Assembly: GCA_026645575.1 (NCBI GenBank)
Contig: JAPKMW010000074.1
Location: 1 to 57,614, forward strand
From: Caldilineaceae bacterium
Lineage (GTDB): Bacteria; Chloroflexota; Anaerolineae; Caldilineales; Caldilineaceae
Direction: 5' to 3'
DNA: 57,614 bases
Positions within the stretch are counted from its first letter, which is position 1, and each line of letters begins with the position of its first letter. Of the stretch, positions 43,664 to 52,793 are shown one piece after another. Both the position numbers and the translations under genes were made by a program. The notes below the pieces were generated by a model, which made no database searches, was not told the origin of the DNA, and worked only from the letters and a program-made list of their open reading frames with translations.

Positions 43664-44938
43664 ATGTTGCAAGCAATGCGCACACAACAACGATGGGCTG
43701 AGGTGATGACCCACCTGCGCAGCCCGCTCTATCGCAACGGCTATCTGTTGCTCCTAAGTGGTGCAGCCTCGGCGGGGCTGGGGATTGTCTACTGGCTGCT
43801 GGCGGCGCGTAGCTATCCACCGGAGTTGGTCGGGCTGAACTCTACCCTGATTGCGACCATGCTCTTTCTCGCCGGCATTGCCCAACTGGGGTTGAACAGC
43901 GTGTTGGTCTATTTTCTGCCACGGGTCGGTCAGGGTGCGACCAGCCTTGTCAGGCGTTCCTATCTGGTTAGCCTGCTGAGTGCCAGCGTGGTGGGGTTGA
44001 TCTTTGCCGGGGGCGCGTCCTTCTGGGCGCCGGCCTTGGCGCCGCTGCTGACCGGACCGTGGTTGCTGGTCGCCTTTGTGATCTCGGTGGCGCTCTGGTG
44101 CATTTTCACCTTGCAAGATAGTGTGTTGACCGGTCTGCGCCAGACGACTTGGGTGCCAGTGGAAAATCTGCTGGTGGCTGTTCTCAAGATCGTGCTGCTG
44201 CTGGTGTTGGCGCAAGTGGCGCCGGCGTATGGGCTGTGGGCTTCGTGGATGATTCCGGTCGCCCTGTCGCTGGGGCCGATCAACTGGCTCATTTTTGCCC
44301 GCTTTTTGCCGCAACGGGGGCTGGTGAGTGGCGGGCAAGCAATTACGCCGCGTGAACTTGTACAACACACCTTCCACAACTATGTGGGGATGCTCTGCTT
44401 TCTAGCCTCCACCACCTTGCTGCCGATGATCGTGACGCAAACATTAGGAACGCGTGCGACGGCTTACTTTTACATTCCGTGGATGCTCTACACCGGCCTG
44501 CAATTGATTCCGCAAAATATGGCACTCTCGTTCATGGTGGAGGCCAGCGCCAACCGCTCACGGATTGCTGACTATTACCAGAGCGCCTGGCGGCAGAGTT
44601 TACGCCTGTTGCTGCCGTTGGTTGCGCTGCTGCTGGTGGGGGCGCCGTGGCTCATGACCCTCTTTGGCGCTGACTATGCCGCTGAAGGCAGCACGCTTCT
44701 GCGGATCTTGGCGGTAGCCATTCTGCCCAATTTGTATACGGCGCTCTACCTGAGCCTGGCGCGGGTGGAGAACCGGAGCCATCACTTGATTGTCGTGCAG
44801 GGGGCGATCTGTTTGTTAACGCTGGGCTTGACAGCGCTTTTTCTTGACACCTTTGGCATCACCGGTGTGGGCGTGGCTTGGCTGGCCGCCCAAAGCCTGG
44901 TGGCGGTGGTGATCTGGGGGCGACAGACGCGGATGTAG
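43664..44938 (+). CDS. Polysaccharide flippase (Wzx/MOP superfamily)
   Basis: A 424-aa membrane protein with about 12 helices (YLLLLSGAASAGLGIVYWLL, ALNVILAGNVS-like centre, LLLPLVALLLVGAPWLM). The length, regular helix spacing and position after the glycosyltransferases fit a lipid-linked-oligosaccharide flippase. It would move repeat units to the outer face of the inner membrane. No separate Wzy polymerase is apparent, although the 640-aa membrane protein could fill that role. Confidence 0.82.
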   Translation: MLQAMRTQQRWAEVMTHLRSPLYRNGYLLLLSGAASAGLGIVYWLLAARSYPPELVGLNSTLIATMLFLAGIAQLGLNSVLVYFLPRVGQGATSLVRRSYLVSLLSASVVGLIFAGGASFWAPALAPLLTGPWLLVAFVISVALWCIFTLQDSVLTGLRQTTWVPVENLLVAVLKIVLLLVLAQVAPAYGLWASWMIPVALSLGPINWLIFARFLPQRGLVSGGQAITPRELVQHTFHNYVGMLCFLASTTLLPMIVTQTLGTRATAYFYIPWMLYTGLQLIPQNMALSFMVEASANRSRIADYYQSAWRQSLRLLLPLVALLLVGAPWLMTLFGADYAAEGSTLLRILAVAILPNLYTALYLSLARVENRSHHLIVVQGAICLLTLGLTALFLDTFGITGVGVAWLAAQSLVAVVIWGRQTRM

Positions 44939-44978
44939 ATGTCGCAAATTTTATGTCGTGTTTGGGAGTGCAGGCGCT

Positions 44979-45090
44979 GATTTAGGTGTCGCGGATTTTG
45001 GCTCTAGCAGCGATCCGCAGATAGAGGATAGGCGGGTTTTGGTAGTACGGTTCGCTTGTAAAGAAAGAAAAGATCCGCGCCACCTAAATC
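44979..45090. repeat. GATTTAGGTG inverted repeat before the PaaK-like ligase gene
   Basis: GATTTAGGTGTCGCGGAT (44979-44996) pairs with ATCCGCGCCACCTAAATC (about 45073-45090) with one mismatch. A further GATCCGC-type word lies in the loop. Confidence 0.75.
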
Positions 45091-45122
45091 CGCGTCTGTA
45101 TCAACTAGAAAGGCAAAATCCG

Positions 45123-46466
45123 ATGAATATGCGTAAACTTCTCTATTTTGGCGCCCATCAGTTGATGCTTGGGAGTAAGATGGGTTCGGTCTATGAACGT
45201 TATTGGGCGGCGGATGCACAAGGCGTCCCCTTTGCTACCACGAAAGAGGCGCTGGTCAATTTGCTGCGCCACTGTGAACAACATGTTCCCTACTATGCCG
45301 AATTGATGGTGCGCACAGGACGGGGCTATGAACGTGATCCAATGGGTTACCTCCAGGCGTTGCCGCTCCTGACCAAGACAGAGATTCGCCAGCATAGCGA
45401 ACGGCTCAAGTCGGACGATCTGGCCCGGCGGCGTTGGATATATAACACATCGGGCGGCTCCACCGGCGAACCGGTGCGCTTTATTCAGGATCGCCAATAT
45501 TGTGACCATCAGATGGCGATTCAGATGCTCAGTTTTGACTGGGCCGGGCGCGCCTTTGGGCAATCGGCGGTGCGTATCTGGGGGTCGGAACGCGACATTT
45601 TGCAAGGGGGTATGGGTTGGAAGATGAAGACGCTGAACGCGTTGACCAATGACCGGTACTTCAACGCCTTTCGCATGTCGCCGGAACGGATGCGCAACTT
45701 TCTGGCAGAACTGAATGCCCAGCCGCCACAACTGATTGTGGCCTATACGCAGGCGATCTATGAATTGGCTCGCTTTGCCGAAAAGGAGGGCATCCCGGTG
45801 ACGCCGCAGAAGTCGATTCTTACGTCGGCGGGTACGCTCTATCCCTTTATCCGGGAGCAGATTGAGCGGGTCTTTGGCTGCAAAGTCTTCAACCGCTATG
45901 GGTCGCGCGAAGTAGGGGACATCGCCTGCGAATGTGAAGCCCATGCCGGCTTGCATGTCTTCCCGTGGGGAACCTATGTCGAAATCGTCGATGAAGAGGG
46001 TCAGCCGGTGCCGGCGGGGGTGGAGGGCAACATTGTTGTCACCAGTTTGATCAACTACGCCATGCCGCTGGTGCGCTACGCCATCGGCGACCGGGGCATC
46101 CTTGCGCCGGAACGGGTCTGCGCCTGTGGTCGCCAGGGGCAGATTTTGGCCAAGGTCTCTGGACGTAATGTCGATGCCTTTAAGACCAAAGAGGGAGTGT
46201 TGATCGACGGTGAATATTTCACTCATCTGCTCTACTTCCGTAGTTGGGTGCAGCGCTTTCAGGTGGTGCAACAGGATCTTTCGACCATTGTCTTTAAAGT
46301 GGTTAAGACAGCGGCGGATGCCACCGAACAGGAACTGACCGAAATTGTACAGAATACGCGAGCGGTCATGGGCGCTGATTGCCGGGTCGATTTTCAGTTT
46401 TTGGCCGATATTCCGCCGGCGGCGTCGGGCAAATATCGTTATACCATCTCGGAAGTGGCGGCATAG
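45123..46466 (+). CDS. PaaK/CapK-family adenylate-forming ligase
   Basis: A 447-aa ANL-type enzyme of the phenylacetate-CoA ligase / CapK branch. The ATP-binding motif is NTSGGSTGEPVRF near residue 113. The YGSREVGDIACECE motif and the adenine-ribose Asp in LVRYAIGDRG follow. A Cys-x-Cys segment (RVCACGRQGQ) is typical of the branch. CapK-like relatives occur in capsule loci, where their true reaction is mostly unknown. I chose the ATG at 45123 because GAAAGG precedes it and the upstream extension falls in a palindrome. Confidence 0.85.
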   Translation: MNMRKLLYFGAHQLMLGSKMGSVYERYWAADAQGVPFATTKEALVNLLRHCEQHVPYYAELMVRTGRGYERDPMGYLQALPLLTKTEIRQHSERLKSDDLARRRWIYNTSGGSTGEPVRFIQDRQYCDHQMAIQMLSFDWAGRAFGQSAVRIWGSERDILQGGMGWKMKTLNALTNDRYFNAFRMSPERMRNFLAELNAQPPQLIVAYTQAIYELARFAEKEGIPVTPQKSILTSAGTLYPFIREQIERVFGCKVFNRYGSREVGDIACECEAHAGLHVFPWGTYVEIVDEEGQPVPAGVEGNIVVTSLINYAMPLVRYAIGDRGILAPERVCACGRQGQILAKVSGRNVDAFKTKEGVLIDGEYFTHLLYFRSWVQRFQVVQQDLSTIVFKVVKTAADATEQELTEIVQNTRAVMGADCRVDFQFLADIPPAASGKYRYTISEVAA

Positions 46467-46479
46467 GGGGGATCAGGGG

Positions 46480-47076
46480 ATGTCGATTGCAAGCGTCGTC
46501 CAACAAGGTCAATTTGCGCTGAACACCCATCTGCTACGGTTGCGCTATCGTTATCTGGCCGGCTTGCAGATGGGGTGGGGGGTTAGCTTCAAAGGTAGGC
46601 CGGTGATTGAGATCAGCAACGGGGGGCAGATCATCATTGAAGAGGGGGTGACGCTCAATTCCAGCAATCGCGGCTATCACCTCAACATGCACTCACCGGT
46701 GAAGCTCTTTGCCGACCGACCAGGCGCCCGCATCACCATTGGCGCTCACACCCGTTTGCATGGCACCTGTCTTCATGCTTATAGCGCCATTACCATCGGC
46801 AAGCGCTGCTTGATTGCGGCCAATTGTCAGATCATTGATGGCAGCGGCCATGATTTGAGTTTTGGTGCAGTGGAGCAACGCATTTTTACCAGCGGTGACA
46901 GTCGCCCGATTGTGCTGGAAGATGATGTGTGGGTAGGCGCCAACACCCTGATTCTGCCCGGCGTCACGATTGGCAAGGGCAGCGTGATTGGCGCCGGCAG
47001 CGTCGTGACCAAAGCGATTCCGCCGATGGTGGTGGCGGCCGGCAACCCGGCGCGGATCATCAAAGCGGCGGCGTGA
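46480..47076 (+). CDS. Hexapeptide-repeat (left-handed beta-helix) acetyltransferase
   Basis: A 198-aa O-acetyltransferase of the WcaF/maltose-acetyltransferase type. Imperfect [LIV]-G-x4 repeats run through the protein (ARITIGAHTRLHGTCLHAYS), and the active-site His lies in IIDGSGHDLSFG. The C-terminal TLILPGVTIGKGSVIGAGSV and VVAAGNPARIIKAAA are the usual coil end. GGGG lies directly before the ATG at 46480. It likely adds an acetyl group to a sugar of the polysaccharide. It follows the PaaK-like gene by 13 bp. Confidence 0.88.
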   Translation: MSIASVVQQGQFALNTHLLRLRYRYLAGLQMGWGVSFKGRPVIEISNGGQIIIEEGVTLNSSNRGYHLNMHSPVKLFADRPGARITIGAHTRLHGTCLHAYSAITIGKRCLIAANCQIIDGSGHDLSFGAVEQRIFTSGDSRPIVLEDDVWVGANTLILPGVTIGKGSVIGAGSVVTKAIPPMVVAAGNPARIIKAAA

Positions 47077-47137
47077 GTACCGTTTTTTGCATCATGTTTT
47101 TGTCAGTAGTAGTTTTCAACTGTGGAGGAGCTTTCTC

Positions 47138-47983
47138 ATGTTCAACAAACTTTCTTTTCAACCGACCAATCTCTTTGTGCTGCTGGCCTTTGTGCTGCTG
47201 GCGCTCTTTGGCTCTGTCCTGGCCGCCCAAGCCAGCCCGACCTATGCCGGAGCTGAGCGGCAGAAAGATTGTGCGGTCTCGGTGCAGGCCGGTTGGCGTC
47301 CCTACCGAGTTGGGGCGGGGGATACCTTGAGCGCTCTGGCGGCAGAGGCGAATATTGCGCTAGAAACGTTAATGGCAACGAATTGTCTAAAAAGCGACCA
47401 GATCAGCGCCGGCGATCTGGTCTTGGTGCCAACGCAGGTGGTAGGTACAGCAAATTCGGTAACAAGTGCGCCTGCGGCGAACGTGGCCCAGCCCCTGCTT
47501 CAGGTCATTTCTACGACCACCACCCTGGCAACAGTCAACGTGGCGGCGTTGGAGGCGAGTGTCACGCCGGAAATTGTGCCGATGACGGCAAGTCCCTTTA
47601 GTGCCGCTAATCTCATTGTGTTGGCGATTTTGGGGCTGGGCGCAATGGCGATGGTCTTCTTTGCTCTACGCCCAAGTACGAATGACTCACCGGTGGTTCA
47701 TGGCGTCTTTGGCATGATGGGCAATGCCATCTTTCTCTTTGCCGGCATCTTGATCGGGGTGATTCTCTTCCCGATGGTGCAAGCGCCTTCCCTCATGGTG
47801 CTGCCGACGGCGGTGAGTGCGACCATTGCCGTCGCCCTGATCGCACTGCTCGTCGCCAAGGAGTTGTTCTTCAGTGGTCAGCAGTGGCGGACAATGAATC
47901 GCCTGCTCAACCTGGGCATTGCGCCGCTCTTGATGCTCTTCTTCTTAACTGTAGCGTCCCGGCTGGCGGAGATGATCAATTGA
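47138..47983 (+). CDS. LysM-domain membrane protein
   Basis: A 281-aa protein. A signal or anchor helix (LFVLLAFVLLALFGSVLAAQ) is followed by a LysM domain at about 55-98 (YRVGAGDTLSALAAEANIAL ... LVLVP), a Thr/Ala-rich linker, and four more helices (FGMMGNAIFLFAGILIGVIL, LMLFFLTVASRLAEM). GGAGGAG lies before the ATG. LysM binds glycans, so this protein may hold or sense peptidoglycan or the locus's own polymer. The four-helix tail is of unknown type. Confidence 0.72.
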   Translation: MFNKLSFQPTNLFVLLAFVLLALFGSVLAAQASPTYAGAERQKDCAVSVQAGWRPYRVGAGDTLSALAAEANIALETLMATNCLKSDQISAGDLVLVPTQVVGTANSVTSAPAANVAQPLLQVISTTTTLATVNVAALEASVTPEIVPMTASPFSAANLIVLAILGLGAMAMVFFALRPSTNDSPVVHGVFGMMGNAIFLFAGILIGVILFPMVQAPSLMVLPTAVSATIAVALIALLVAKELFFSGQQWRTMNRLLNLGIAPLLMLFFLTVASRLAEMIN

Positions 47984-47995
47984 GGAAGTGCAGCA

Positions 47996-48120
47996 GACTT
48001 GTCAGGTTTGGCTGAAGGTTATCGACTTGTTTTGACAAGCGGAACTAGGGCGGCACGAGGCGTGCCTGACTCCTCGTTTACCGAAATCAATACGAGACTT
48101 TCAGCGAAACCTGGCAGGTC
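47996..48120. repeat. Long imperfect inverted repeat with an inner hairpin
   Basis: GACTTGTCAGGTTTGGCTGA at the left pairs, with a few mismatches, with TTCAGCGAAACCTGGCAGGTC at the right. The loop contains GGCACGAGGCGTGCC. It is 3' of the LysM gene and is a likely terminator. The 48121-48261 stretch beyond holds the leader of the acyltransferase gene. Confidence 0.65.
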
Positions 48121-48261
48121 GCACCAGCACAATGGATCTTTCCAAATCGATTGTCAGTAGACCGCAACATCACCGTAATGATAATAGAGCGACTTTGGAT
48201 TACGCGACTACACGACTATGGACTACCAATGGTGTATCATTCCCAAGAGTATAAGCATATT

Positions 48262-49440
48262 ATGAAGAAAAATGCACTTCCCGCATTGACCAGCCTGCGC
48301 TTTTTTGCGGCAATGGCGATCATTGCATTTCACTTTTCCATCAACAATGCGGCCATGATCCCTGATTTTCTCTATGCGATTATCAAACATGGGAACATGG
48401 CTGTTAACTTCTTTTTTGTACTGTCGGGCTTTGTCCTGGCCTATACCTACCTCGATAAGTCGGTGGAACCGCGCCGCTTTTGGTTGGCCCGTTTTGCCCG
48501 CGTCTACCCAGTCTATCTCCTGGCCTTGTTGCTGAGCCTACCGGCCTACCTTGCCACCATCGACCTGGGAAATGGCTCCGGCTTTGTCGCTGCCATCACC
48601 ACGCTTTTTACTGAATTGACCCTGGTGCAAGCTTGGTTGCCGCTGTACGGCTGTGGCATCAACTGCCCCGGCTGGTCGATTTCAGCGGAAGCGTTCTTCT
48701 ATCTGCTCTTTCCTGTGGTGGGGGTCTATCTCGCCAAGTTGCGTACATGGCCCTTGTTGCTCATCACCTTGTTGGGGTGGCTGGTTGCCACCGCAGTCAA
48801 CACACCGCTGTGGCTCACCTATGCCGCCATGGACGACGGTGCGACGAAACGGCTGGTTGGCGACTTTATCGCCTTTAATCCGCTCTTAAATCTATCGGCG
48901 TTTATTGTCGGGGTTGCCACCGGCATTGCCTTTTTGCGCCAAAGCCACACAAACAACAACACTCTTTCGCATCGGATAACGGCGTGGGAGATCGGCACTT
49001 TGCTGTTGGCGGTGGTGGTAATCGCTTATTCCGGCATCCCTCATGCCTTGCTGCGCACCGGGATCGCCAGCCCCTTGTTTGCCGCCATTATCTATGTGTT
49101 GGCGCTGGGCAAGGGGGGGATTGCCAAGTTACTCGCCCATCCGCTCCTGTTGATTCTAGGCGAAGCCAGCTATGCCATCTATATTTTGCAGGTTCCCCTC
49201 AGCTACTGGACCCGGCAGTTGATCGCGGTGACGCCGTTGCAAGCGTTTGGCGCCATCGCCTACCCAGCGCTCTATCTACCCATCATTATCGGCTTTTCCA
49301 TTGGCTCGTTCTTCTGGTTGGAAAAACCACTGCGCAGCAAGATCCTCGCCTTTTTCCAGCAAGAGGCCAAACGCAGCACGCCCCTGGATCAGCAAGGAGG
49401 TACTAACCAGGCTGCCGGTTATGCCAACCTGGCACGGTAA
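48262..49440 (+). CDS. Acyltransferase 3 family membrane protein
   Basis: A 392-aa protein with about ten helices. The family motif LTSLRFFAAMAIIAFHFS has the conserved His, and MAVNFFFVLSGFVLAYTYLD includes the conserved F-F-x-L-S-G-F-V. These enzymes O-acylate extracytoplasmic sugars. I chose the ATG at 48262 (KKNALPALTSLRFFA); upstream codons in frame run through a poorly coding leader. It closes the polysaccharide locus. The C-terminal 25 residues are polar and cytoplasmic. Confidence 0.87.
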   Translation: MKKNALPALTSLRFFAAMAIIAFHFSINNAAMIPDFLYAIIKHGNMAVNFFFVLSGFVLAYTYLDKSVEPRRFWLARFARVYPVYLLALLLSLPAYLATIDLGNGSGFVAAITTLFTELTLVQAWLPLYGCGINCPGWSISAEAFFYLLFPVVGVYLAKLRTWPLLLITLLGWLVATAVNTPLWLTYAAMDDGATKRLVGDFIAFNPLLNLSAFIVGVATGIAFLRQSHTNNNTLSHRITAWEIGTLLLAVVVIAYSGIPHALLRTGIASPLFAAIIYVLALGKGGIAKLLAHPLLLILGEASYAIYILQVPLSYWTRQLIAVTPLQAFGAIAYPALYLPIIIGFSIGSFFWLEKPLRSKILAFFQQEAKRSTPLDQQGGTNQAAGYANLAR

Positions 49441-49457
49441 GGGCATCTGTTCCCAGC

Positions 49458-50225
49458 CTAGCCCATCAATGCCTTGAGTGCCTTGGCGTATTGGCGCGAC
49501 ATAGGGATTTCGGTGCGGTCGGCGTCGTTCATGCGCAGGAGGAAAGTGCCAGAGAACATGGGCGCGACTTCCAACACATGGTCAAGGTTGACGAGATAGG
49601 CTTTGTGGACGCGGAGAATGGGGTGGCCGGTTAGCCGCTCTTCGAGTTCTTTGAGGGTGTAGGTGAGGGTAAGGCGTTCGCCGGTAACGGGCTGGACATA
49701 GACCTTTTTCTCTTCCGCTTCGATCCAGAGAATATTCTTATAGTCGAGGAGAACGCCTGTCCCATTGGCCCGCTCGGCCCAGAGTTTGGCGAGGGTGGGG
49801 GCGCCGGCGGCGCCTTGCAGGTAGGTGCGCAGGGCGCGCTGTTTTTGCGCCAGTTGCTCCTGTTCCGCCAACGTCTTGCGGACGCGTTGCATCGTCTGGG
49901 CCAGCCGCTGTTCGGCAAAGGGCTTGACGATGTAGTCGAGGGCGGCCAGTTCAAAGGCGCGCACGGCATGGGCGTCATAGGCAGTGGCGAAGACGATGAG
50001 TGGCGGGGTGGGGCTGTCAAGCAGCGCCGTCGCCACGCTCAAGCCGTTGATCCCCGGCATGTTAATGTCCAGAAACAGCACATCGACCGGCTGCTGGGCG
50101 ACCAGGGTCAACACCTCTTGCCCGTTGCGCGCTTCACTGTAGGTGGCGTCGGCTTCCAACTGTTGGAGCATATAGCGCAGTTCGGCGCGGGCAGGTTTTT
50201 CGTCGTCGGCAAGTAGGATGTGCAT
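49458..50225 (-). CDS. LytTR-family response regulator
   Basis: A 255-aa regulator. The receiver domain starts MHILLADDEKPARAELRYML, with phospho-Asp in VDVLFLDINMPGINGL and Lys in LDYIVKPFAE. The C-terminal LytTR DNA-binding domain reads NILWIEAEEKKVYVQPVTGE, LEERLTGHPILRVHKAYLVN and ends MSRQYAKALKALMG. The ATG at 50225 starts the receiver; the long upstream extension is repeat DNA. It is cotranscribed with the LytS-like kinase just upstream. Confidence 0.92.
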   Translation of the reverse strand: MHILLADDEKPARAELRYMLQQLEADATYSEARNGQEVLTLVAQQPVDVLFLDINMPGINGLSVATALLDSPTPPLIVFATAYDAHAVRAFELAALDYIVKPFAEQRLAQTMQRVRKTLAEQEQLAQKQRALRTYLQGAAGAPTLAKLWAERANGTGVLLDYKNILWIEAEEKKVYVQPVTGERLTLTYTLKELEERLTGHPILRVHKAYLVNLDHVLEVAPMFSGTFLLRMNDADRTEIPMSRQYAKALKALMG

Positions 50226-50229
50226 AGGG

Positions 50230-50279
50230 CGTGATTTGTGATTCGTGATGCGTGTTGCGTGTTGCTTGAACTGATCAGG
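50230..50279. repeat. GTGATTCGTGAT / GCGTGTTGCGTG phrase repeat
   Basis: Direct units GTGATTTGTGATTCGTGAT and CGTGTTGCGTGTTGCTTGAAC occur in the gap between kinase and regulator genes. The words are the same as at 13562-13632 and 9400-9422. Confidence 0.7.
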
Positions 50280-50298
50280 TTGATGATTTTGTTTTTGG

Positions 50299-51837
50299 CT
50301 AGGCCAATAAGCGATCTGGTGATTGGGTGAGTAGGTGTTCAGAGAGATCGGCGTTGAGGGGGATGCGGATGAGGACGCGGGTGCCGCGGCCCCGTTCCGA
50401 TTCGACCAAGAGCCGGTGTTCTTCACCGTAGAGCCGGCGCAGCCGTTCATCAACGTTGTGTAAACCGATGCTGGGGCGGCGTTCGGTGGTCAGGGCCGTT
50501 TCAGCCGGTTCAGTGCGTACAGCGCGCGTGACATCAAAGCCGACGCCGTCATCATCGACCTGGATCAGGAGTTCCGGGCCGACTTTGTTGATGACGATGT
50601 GGATCGTCCCCCCTTCGGTTTTCGGTGCCAGGCCATGAATGACGGCATTTTCGACCAGTGGTTGCAAGACCAGGGTCGGGATCAGGTGGTCGAGTTGCTC
50701 TTTGGCGAGGACCGTCCAGATGATGTGCAGGCGTTCATCGAGGCGCGCCTTTTCCAGCGCCAGATAGGCTTCGACATGCTCGATCTCTTCGCGCAAGGTG
50801 ATAAACTGGCCGGCGCTGAGGGTGCGTTGAAAGATGTTGGAGAGGCTGGTCAGTAGATCACGCGCCATGTTGGGTTCGGTGCGAATAAAATAACGAATGG
50901 TGTTGAGTGCGTTAAAGAAAAAGTGCGGGTTGATTTGGGCGTGTAAGGCGCGCACTTCGGCCTGCGCCAGCGCCAGCTTGGTCTGGGTCAGGGCCAGGGT
51001 GGTCAGGGCCAATTGGATTTGGGCCTGCTCAGCATGATGACGGGCCGCTTCCGCCTGTACATTGCGCGCCATGAGGGTGACGGCGGCCACGGCCAACGCC
51101 GACATGAGTACGTTGGTCAAGAGACGATCCAGGTAATAATTAACTTCTTGATAGCAAAAGTAGATGGCAACGACGATGATGATCTCAAAGGCCACATAGA
51201 GGAGGGCCACAGCCCAGGGTGTCAGGCGCAAGCGTGGCGGCAGGCGGTCGCGCAGCAGCCCGGCACAGCAACCCACCCAGAGAACCGCCATGCTCTCCAT
51301 GCGCAGCAGCGTGGCATACTGGACATAGGTAAAGAGATTAAAGGCATCCGTGTCCCAAAACGAATATTCGATCAAACCACTCGCCGCCATGCCCACCAGC
51401 CCACAGCCTAGCCCCGTCTGCCAGCCACCTAGCAGGCCGGCGACAAAGACGATAAAGTAGCCGAATGTGGCCCGGTCTTCCTGCACCGTGATCAGCCCAT
51501 ACTGCCCAATATAAAACAGCACCGTGATCCCAAGCAGCAATAAGCCCAGGCGCTGGTGATCGAGCAGGGGCGCCCTCTCTTCGACCACGCGTTGATAGAG
51601 CGCCGTCCGGCTCAGTAAAAAGAGCAGAAAGATGGGCAACACCAATTCTTGCGCAGCCAAGCCCAGGGTATAAGCGTTAATGCCAAATTCTGATAGATCG
51701 GTGAGCGAACCGGTCACTTCGTTGGCGGCGCGAATGTAAAAGACCCAAAAGAGCAACACGAGTAGCGCCGGCAACAGCGTCACACTCGTGCGGAGCCAGG
51801 GGTTGGAGAATGAATTGGGTAGAGCTTTGGTCGCCAT
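50299..51837 (-). CDS. LytS/YesM-type sensor histidine kinase
   Basis: A 512-aa kinase. Seven or so helices fill residues 15-250 (LRTSVTLLPALLVLLFWVFY, LLLLGITVLFYIGQYGLITV). A His_kinase domain with phospho-His in HAQINPHFFFNALNTIRYFI follows, then HATPase_c motifs (VLQPLVENAVIHGL, VDDDGVGFDV, SIGLHNVDERLRRLYGEE). AGGAACAACCC precedes the ATG. It phosphorylates the LytTR regulator encoded downstream. Similar pairs sense envelope or autolysis signals; adjacency to the polysaccharide locus is suggestive only. Confidence 0.9.
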   Translation of the reverse strand: MATKALPNSFSNPWLRTSVTLLPALLVLLFWVFYIRAANEVTGSLTDLSEFGINAYTLGLAAQELVLPIFLLFLLSRTALYQRVVEERAPLLDHQRLGLLLLGITVLFYIGQYGLITVQEDRATFGYFIVFVAGLLGGWQTGLGCGLVGMAASGLIEYSFWDTDAFNLFTYVQYATLLRMESMAVLWVGCCAGLLRDRLPPRLRLTPWAVALLYVAFEIIIVVAIYFCYQEVNYYLDRLLTNVLMSALAVAAVTLMARNVQAEAARHHAEQAQIQLALTTLALTQTKLALAQAEVRALHAQINPHFFFNALNTIRYFIRTEPNMARDLLTSLSNIFQRTLSAGQFITLREEIEHVEAYLALEKARLDERLHIIWTVLAKEQLDHLIPTLVLQPLVENAVIHGLAPKTEGGTIHIVINKVGPELLIQVDDDGVGFDVTRAVRTEPAETALTTERRPSIGLHNVDERLRRLYGEEHRLLVESERGRGTRVLIRIPLNADLSEHLLTQSPDRLLA

Positions 51838-51860
51838 TGGGTTGTTCCTGGCAGTTTTTG

Positions 51861-51922
51861 AGAGATTGAGGAGATTAAGAGATTTTTTTCTTGTACAAAA
51901 TCTCTTAATCTCCTCAATCTCT
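51861..51922. repeat. CAATCTCT-family palindrome with perfect 26-bp arms
   Basis: The arms 51861-51886 and 51897-51922 (AGAGATTGAGGAGATTAAGA... and complement) are perfectly matched around a 10-bp loop. It ends 5 bp from the stop of the secreted-protein gene. It is the strongest hairpin of its family here. Confidence 0.92.
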
Positions 51923-51926
51923 CTAA

Positions 51927-52760
51927 TTACGGACCTGCTTCAATGATCCGCTCTTGATGAATATTCACATGAACCCGGTAGAGCGGACCGGCGATGGTGC
52001 TGAAGGCGACGGTATATTGGCCGCCGCCATGATCTTCGACATAGGTACGCCAATTATCTACGCCGGTCAACGCTTCGTCAATTCCTTCAGCGCTGTAGGC
52101 AAGATTGATGGCCCGGTTGCGCCGCTCTTCGACCGCTTCTTCTTCACTCAATACTGCCGGATCGATAATAGAGTCGAGATAGACATCGTTGTCATCATCA
52201 ATGTAGAGGGTGATCACGATCTCTTCCAGGCCACGGGAATAGTAGGCTTTCCACGACTCCTCCCAGCGGTCATAGGAAACGTCATGATACCAGAGTGCCG
52301 GGTTGCCCAACCGCGCCTGCACTTCGGCGTCGTAGGGTAGATAGGCGTCGATGGTGGCAATGCCGGCCTGCAACTCGGCAGGCGACAGATCGCGGGGCAT
52401 CTTGATGTCAAAGAGTTCGTCGCTGTTGAGGTTGACATGACCGTAGCCCAGATGCTCGCCATCGGCTTCGGCATAGAAATCGACATGCCAGATCCGCTCC
52501 GCTTCATCATCAGGATAGGCATCGGCCACCCAGTGGGGATGATTGGCCAACACCGGCGCAATTTCCGTAGCCGCCGCAACTTTGACAATGGCAAGCGCTT
52601 TATCATTTTCTGGTTGAGCGGTCGGCGCTGTGCGGGCGCCTTGCGCCGCTACCGGCAGGTAGACCGTGCCTTGGGCCGCGGCGCCACCCCAGACACCCAG
52701 AGTTAACAGCAGGAGAAATGTTGTTTTGAGCAGCCGATAGAACAGTTTGTTGATACACAT
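51927..52760 (-). CDS. Secreted protein of unknown function
   Basis: A 277-aa protein with a clear signal peptide (FYRLLKTTFLLLLTLGVWGG, then AAAQG cleavage region). The mature part is acidic and soluble. It has aromatic-acidic motifs such as DDEAERIWHVDFYAEADGEH, WYHDVSYDRWEESWKAYYSR and EEIVITLYIDDDNDVYLDSI, possibly a calcium-binding loop in DDDNDVYLD. I do not recognise a family. It lies downstream of the DUF1501 gene on the same strand, with a large hairpin between, and may share function with the DUF1501/DUF1800 pair. Confidence 0.7.
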   Translation of the reverse strand: MCINKLFYRLLKTTFLLLLTLGVWGGAAAQGTVYLPVAAQGARTAPTAQPENDKALAIVKVAAATEIAPVLANHPHWVADAYPDDEAERIWHVDFYAEADGEHLGYGHVNLNSDELFDIKMPRDLSPAELQAGIATIDAYLPYDAEVQARLGNPALWYHDVSYDRWEESWKAYYSRGLEEIVITLYIDDDNDVYLDSIIDPAVLSEEEAVEERRNRAINLAYSAEGIDEALTGVDNWRTYVEDHGGGQYTVAFSTIAGPLYRVHVNIHQERIIEAGP

Positions 52761-52793
52761 GACAAGTCGCCTTTCTTTGGGTAGACACGGGAT

